DNA of 34,480 bases from JAIRVZ01 sp031553755 (GTDB lineage: Bacteria; Bacteroidota; Bacteroidia; Bacteroidales; Azobacteroidaceae). This document shows positions 31,501-34,480 of this stretch, in pieces. The stretch lies in NCBI GenBank assembly GCA_031553755.1, contig JAVBKZ010000120.1, positions 1 through 34,480 of the forward strand. The letters run 5' to 3'. The position numbers and the translations under genes were made by a program. Numbering within the stretch: position 1 is the first letter of the stretch; each line of letters starts with the position of its first letter. The notes below the pieces were generated by a model, which saw only the letters and a list, made by a program, of their open reading frames with translations, searched no databases and had not been told where the DNA came from.

Positions 31501-32590
31501 ATACGGAGAATTGTTGAAATATCGCTACAAATTAAACGGATTCGACAATGATTGGATATATGCCAAATATCCGACACTGACAGCCAAATATACCAATATT
31601 CCTTCAGGAGAATATATTTTCACGGTAGAAGTTTCCAATTGTTTTGGTGAATGGAAAGGATTTAAAAATGAGTTGGCTATTACAATTTCAACTCCTTGGT
31701 ATAAACAAGCTTGGTTTATCATTTTGATAATCTTGTTTATATCGATGACTGTTTATCTGATTATCCGTATCCGCGAAAAAAGATTGATGCAAGACAATAT
31801 TCGATTGGAAAATATGGTAGAAAAACGAACGAGTGAACTGAAAGAAGCCAATCGGAAATTAATGGAATCAGAAGAAGAATTGCGGGCAATGAACGATTCT
31901 AAAAATCGATTTTTCGGGATTATTTCACACGACTTACGTAATCCCTTAAAAGCGTTAAGCCTTACAACTCAATCGTTGTACGAACAATACGATGCTCTTG
32001 ACGAAAAAGAAAAATACAACATCATTCGCGTTGTGCACGAAACGACAACTCAGACAGGTCAATTACTTGAAAATCTTTTGCTTTGGGTGATTTCTCAAAT
32101 GAATATGTTAAAACCGACTTTAAAGAAAATCAATTTATCTTCGTCATTAAATGATAATATTGAATTATTGCGATTAAGCGCCGAAAAGAAAAACATTACT
32201 TTAATCAACAACATATCCAAAGAATATAATGTATCGGCTGATGAAAACTTGCTTTCAACCATTTTTCGTAATCTGATAAGTAACGCCATACATTATTCTT
32301 ATCCAAATTCAGAGGTAATAATCATTGCGGTAGAGAACAACGAAGAAACAGAAATCTCAGTCATAGATAAAGGCGTTGGAATCAGTGAGGAAAATTTAGA
32401 AAAACTATTTCGTTTAGATTCCAAAATCAAAACCAAAGGAACTCAAAACGAACAAGGTACAGGCTTGGGGTTAATAATTACACAGGAATTCATACATTTG
32501 CAGGGCGGAAAAATTGAAGTAAAAAGTATTGTAAATGAAGGCTCCGTTTTTACTTTTACATTGAAAAAATATCATGGCATCAAACAATAA
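28553..32590 (+). CDS. Propeller sensor histidine kinase (Reg_prop, Y_Y_Y, HisKA, HATPase)
   Basis: 1345 residues. Signal-like helix 1-23. The periplasmic part has about twelve Reg_prop blades of the form LWIGTxxGLxRYN (for example IMWFATTDGLTRYD, NLWIGTRNGLNRYN, SIWVGTIKGLDKYN), enough for two seven-bladed propellers with some degenerate blades. A Y_Y_Y domain (~975-1045) and a membrane helix (~1054-1075) follow. The kinase core has H-box ISHDLRNPL with His1126, N-box FRNLISNAIHYS, DKGVGIS and GTGLGL. Unlike classical hybrid two-component systems it has no receiver and no AraC domain, and ends at the kinase. The probable partner is the LuxR-type regulator at 33585. The last 17 nt overlap the YhcG gene. 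The stimulus is unknown. Confidence 0.93.
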   Translation: MNVFFRKYFLILFLFSISTIVFSTNRYTDDEFVRTKNNFVRFKNFSTKDGLSSGPVLNILRDKYNIMWFATTDGLTRYDGQTFSIYKNKKESENSLSDNLVICLTEDIDGNLWIGTRNGLNRYNRDNNTFTRYFTEKNNKNALRSNYIMALYADKEGNLWILSKGGHLNRFNVRHNTWEYTYLYFPNYEGDYYYNHIIEDKNHHLWLGGRNRAPVKISNKNFSKTTNIQGDGIFLGETTFFTETKNGDLFCGNVDNHLNRYDTLTNTFKPVLKLNISGISGICDNHGNLWIGGSPGIEQINLKQKEIKIIKNNPFDSESLISNRVYCIYKDKNDCIWIGTEKGVSLYSEGLNLVKHYKLIYGLEDGLTSNNITALIQDKDGLMWVGNFENGVDTFSLEKEKFGNLKYNLLTHNLDKPTFNREKEVLKQYFKHKFISTENKNINENYIFNNYRNFKQIPLKFNERNENRVSALYQDKDGKIYVGLWSYVGFNVYDKTKNIIKRYALWGKGEDSTYPHVFEGNPFGANFYAGFLEDRQSNFWCITWEAFGLNLFDREKGEFLPKHYIPGNKPKADIHTLAFDPKNQRMYVGGSYYYGYYDFKTKSYVRYCGILPENYVNRKIFENYSQYCNVKWVNIPCDFTCYPLIYQDSVNLIQCDGYIIKHTLKNDKFEVLPEKRIPFGINNKKYAGRNHTLWDYSSEGLIFTDSVTGKTMHFQYDAKNKNGIIGNIIKSVCEDGNGNLWISTENGLCILNRKTMQFEDLSMPDDKMLNSRLMSCIMQDKSGQIWMGTTENGISVLNLETDHLHHYIYHEWDENGISDNNINCIFESSNGSIWVGTIKGLDKYNPAQNNFVHNDALSGYKIMNIQEDNSGRLWVSTNNGLFCLDASGKIIRDITNFPGLQGPVFSKAGCKLNNGLLAFGGDYGFNVFNPESLMKNFESKPIVFSGFMVEDSLRHFDLSNIRKINLKYNENSFSVSFCSTDYEYGELLKYRYKLNGFDNDWIYAKYPTLTAKYTNIPSGEYIFTVEVSNCFGEWKGFKNELAITISTPWYKQAWFIILIILFISMTVYLIIRIREKRLMQDNIRLENMVEKRTSELKEANRKLMESEEELRAMNDSKNRFFGIISHDLRNPLKALSLTTQSLYEQYDALDEKEKYNIIRVVHETTTQTGQLLENLLLWVISQMNMLKPTLKKINLSSSLNDNIELLRLSAEKKNITLINNISKEYNVSADENLLSTIFRNLISNAIHYSYPNSEVIIIAVENNEETEISVIDKGVGISEENLEKLFRLDSKIKTKGTQNEQGTGLGLIITQEFIHLQGGKIEVKSIVNEGSVFTFTLKKYHGIKQ

Positions 32591-33581
32591 TTTTGTTCAG
32601 GACATAAAAAATATAATTGCGGCATCAAAAATTGCCGCTATTCGTAGCGTAGATTTTCAACGTGTAATTATGTATTGGAAATTGGGAGAACGAATTATAG
32701 AAGAAGAGCAACAAGGAGAAGAGCGAGCTGAATATGGGAGCCGATTGATTCAAAATTTAGCAAAACAAATAGAGCCTGAATTTGGTAGCGGATTTTCGTA
32801 CCGTCAGTTGGCTTTTTGCAGACAATTTTATCGTACTTATCCAATTGTGAACGCAGTGCGTTCACAATTTAATTGGTATCAATATCGACTTCTTATTCAG
32901 ATAGATAATATTGATAAAAGGGAATATTATGAATTAGAAACGATAAACAACGCTTGGACTGGAAGAGAGTTGGAACGGCAAATAAGTTCAGGATTGTATG
33001 AACGTTTATTGTTGAGCAATGATAAAAAGGCTGTCTTAGAAATTGCACGAAAAGAACGTAAACCAGAAAATCCGTCTGAGATTATCAAAGACCCTATGGT
33101 TTTGGAATTTCTTGGATTGAAACGAGATGCCGCTTACTATGAAAAAGACTTGGAACAATCATTAATTACACATTTACAATCGTTTTTATTGGAATTAGGA
33201 AATGGATTTTCGTTTGTTGCGCGTCAAAAGAGAATCCTTTTGGAAGATGATGAATTTTTTATCGATTTAGTTTTTTACAATAGGCTCTTACGCTGCTTTG
33301 TTGTTATTGAACTCAAAACTCATAAAATTACCCACGAAGATATAGGACAGTTGCAAATGTACGTGAACTACTATGATCGTAATGAAAAACTATCCGAAGA
33401 GAATTCAACAATCGGTATTTTACTTTGTGCTAACAAAAATAATACATTGGTAAAATATTCTCTTCCCAAAGATAATACTACAATTCTTACAAGTAAGTAT
33501 CAATTATATTTGCCAACTGAAAAACAATTACTAATAGAGTTGAAGAAAGAATTAGAAGAAAATGAAACTGCAGAATTGTAA
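32574..33581 (+). CDS. YhcG/DUF1016-family PD-(D/E)XK nuclease-fold protein
   Basis: 335 residues. N-terminal DUF1016 domain (~8-155) with VIMYWKLGERIIEEEQQG, YGSRLIQNLA, GSGFSYRQLAFCRQFY and the W-rich YQYRLLIQI region. The C-terminal PDDEXK domain (~175-325) includes DPMVLEFLGL, SLITHLQSFLLELGNGFSFVARQKRI, FFIDLVFYN (Asp231) and VVIELKTHK (Glu246-x-Lys248). The catalytic triad is intact, so nuclease activity is possible. YhcG-type genes usually stand alone or near mobile and restriction loci. Here it overlaps the kinase 3' end by 17 nt and ends 3 nt before the regulator start, so it is expressed with both. A signalling role for the nuclease is inference. Confidence 0.9.
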   Translation: MASNNNFVQDIKNIIAASKIAAIRSVDFQRVIMYWKLGERIIEEEQQGEERAEYGSRLIQNLAKQIEPEFGSGFSYRQLAFCRQFYRTYPIVNAVRSQFNWYQYRLLIQIDNIDKREYYELETINNAWTGRELERQISSGLYERLLLSNDKKAVLEIARKERKPENPSEIIKDPMVLEFLGLKRDAAYYEKDLEQSLITHLQSFLLELGNGFSFVARQKRILLEDDEFFIDLVFYNRLLRCFVVIELKTHKITHEDIGQLQMYVNYYDRNEKLSEENSTIGILLCANKNNTLVKYSLPKDNTTILTSKYQLYLPTEKQLLIELKKELEENETAEL

Positions 33582-33584
33582 ATT

Positions 33585-34244
33585 ATGGAAACTAAAATAT
33601 TGATTGTAGATGATTCTCAAATACATTTGGAAGGGTTGAAATTGATACTCAAACCTTACGAATTTATTCGAATAACAGGAGAAGCAAACAATGCCAAAGA
33701 GGCATTGGCTCAGTTGAAAGGACATATTCCGGATATTGCAATTATAGACATCAGTTTGGAAAAAGATACAGACGGAATTTCTCTTGCCGAAGAAATAAGG
33801 AAACAACATCCTGAGGTTAAAATCATTTTTTTGAGTCACCATAAAGGTGCCAAATATCTAATAAATGCGTTGAAAACAGGAGCTTCTGCTTATTTGCCTA
33901 AAGATACAAGTCCCAAAGAATTAATTCACGCTGTTTCTTCTGTGAAAGAAGGAAAAGGTGTTTATTTCGGGGAAACAATTCCCCTCGCCAACTTACTTGA
34001 CATTTTCGGTTCTGAACAAAATATACAAAAAAATAAACCCTATGACCTGACTCCGAGAGAAATCGAAATTATCCATTATCTCTCCCAAGGATATTCGACA
34101 AAAGAATTGGCTTCCAAAATCGGGATAGAAGTAAATTCCATAGAATCACATAAAGAACGAATCAAAGAAAAATTAGGCGTAAAAACGGTTATTCAAATCG
34201 TCACAACAGCAATAAAAAAAGGTATTATTGATTTAGAAAATTGA
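33585..34244 (+). CDS. NarL/FixJ-type response regulator (REC-LuxR)
   Basis: 219 residues. Receiver domain 3-122: acidic pair Asp9-Asp10, phosphoacceptor Asp55 (IAIIDISLEK), switch Ser84 (IIFLSHH) and Lys106 (AYLPKDTSP). LuxR-type helix-turn-helix at ~150-215: LTPREIEIIHYLSQGYSTKELASKIGIEVNSIESHKERIKEKLGV. All phosphorylation residues are present. It is the natural output for the upstream hisKA kinase, which lacks its own receiver, but the YhcG gene intervenes. It follows YhcG by 3 nt and is closed by a terminator at 34265. Confidence 0.93.
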   Translation: METKILIVDDSQIHLEGLKLILKPYEFIRITGEANNAKEALAQLKGHIPDIAIIDISLEKDTDGISLAEEIRKQHPEVKIIFLSHHKGAKYLINALKTGASAYLPKDTSPKELIHAVSSVKEGKGVYFGETIPLANLLDIFGSEQNIQKNKPYDLTPREIEIIHYLSQGYSTKELASKIGIEVNSIESHKERIKEKLGVKTVIQIVTTAIKKGIIDLEN

Positions 34245-34264
34245 TAAAATTTGTGGTAAAATTT

Positions 34265-34293
34265 AAGGGTGGAAAAGTCGATTTTTCACCCTT
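34265..34293 (+). terminator. Rho-independent terminator after the response regulator
   Basis: AAGGGTGgAAAA (34265-34276) pairs with TTTTtCACCCTT (34282-34293) across a GTCGA loop, one G-T pair included, followed by ATTTCGTTTG. Confidence 0.75.
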
Positions 34294-34385
34294 ATTTCGT
34301 TTGTGGGTATGATGTACATTTGTAAGTTAATATTAAAACAAGTTCCTATGTTTGAAAACGGAAACAGTAGCTAAGTAGTAAAAAA

Positions 34386-34458
34386 ATAAGCTATACCATT
34401 TTAGTTAACTTTGTATTTGCAAAGATACGGTAGTATTAACTTCAATAATATAGCTTAT
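34386..34458. repeat. 10-bp inverted repeat flanking a promoter-like core
   Basis: ATAAGCTATA (34386-34395) and TATAGCTTAT (34449-34458) are a perfect inverted pair 53 nt apart; the second ends in the AT of the ATG at 34457. Between them lie TAACTTTG (34406-34413, plus strand -7 box) and CAAAGATA (34420-34427, a -7 box on the minus strand). It could be an operator pair around a start region or the end of a mobile element. Confidence 0.45.
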
Positions 34459-34480
34459 GAAAGATTTACAAAGTAACAAA
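34457..34480 (+). CDS. 5' end of a gene running off the window
   Basis: ATG 34457 followed by seven open codons (MKDLQSNK) to the window edge, 44 nt behind a TAACTTTG box. Too short to identify. Confidence 0.4.

Noticed and set aside
28553..32590. Full hybrid two-component system (HTCS)
   Set aside because: The protein ends after the ATPase domain; no receiver or AraC helix-turn-helix is encoded in frame.

Overview
This 34.5 kb window is AT-rich chromosomal DNA from a member of the Bacteroidota, most likely the order Bacteroidales. The evidence is the recurring promoter pattern TTTG-N18-21-TAnnTTTG instead of sigma70 boxes, A/T-rich leaders without Shine-Dalgarno sequences, an OmpA-type major outer-membrane protein, an HU / rhomboid / rhomboid / EEP-phosphatase cluster, an outer-membrane polysaccharide export lipoprotein with a C-terminal membrane anchor, and a sensor kinase with Reg_prop propeller repeats and a Y_Y_Y domain. 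No species can be named from the sequence alone.

Layout. 1-1.6 kb: remains of a polymorphic-toxin (RHS-type) locus with a coupled three-gene cassette (toxin-tail remnant, small membrane protein, lipoprotein), bordered by short GC-rich repeats and a 26-bp palindrome. 1.6-3.9 kb: an Rpn-family nuclease gene that looks internally deleted, and an exported GH13 amylase. 4.2-7.0 kb (minus): two rhomboid proteases and an EEP-family phosphatase in one operon, divergent from the HU gene at 7.3 kb. 7.6-12.2 kb: a MalY/PatB C-S lyase (minus), two tandem ORF6N-domain genes with near-identical 3' ends, a small outer-membrane beta-barrel, and folC (minus). 12.3-20.2 kb: mfd (minus), a dolichyl-phosphate-mannose-synthase-like glycosyltransferase, two overlapping paralogous membrane metallophosphoesterases, prfB with its programmed +1 frameshift, and tRNA-Ser(GGA).

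20.5-28.4 kb is an envelope/exopolysaccharide block: OmpA, a protein resembling the helical and C-terminal part of YjbH/GfcD, a lipoprotein with a ZU5-like region, a protein resembling the N-terminal part of YjbH/GfcD, a Wza/GfcE-type export lipoprotein, and a Wzc/Etk-type tyrosine kinase. It resembles the enterobacterial gfc/yjb exopolysaccharide operons, but YjbH appears split into two genes in reversed order with a lipoprotein between them.

28.5-34.2 kb is a tight three-gene unit: a 1345-residue propeller sensor kinase, a YhcG/DUF1016 PD-(D/E)XK protein that overlaps the kinase end, and a NarL/LuxR response regulator starting 3 nt later. A nuclease-fold protein between a kinase and its apparent partner regulator is the most unusual gene arrangement here. 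The window ends in the first codons of another gene behind a symmetrical promoter region.

A second theme is intergenic. At least three spacers (hup/malY, folC/mfd, upstream of prfB) hold degenerate near-repeated short words arranged as inverted pairs that can fold into hairpins. Each locus uses a different word. One copy supplies the last codons of malY and another makes up most of the predicted prfB leader.
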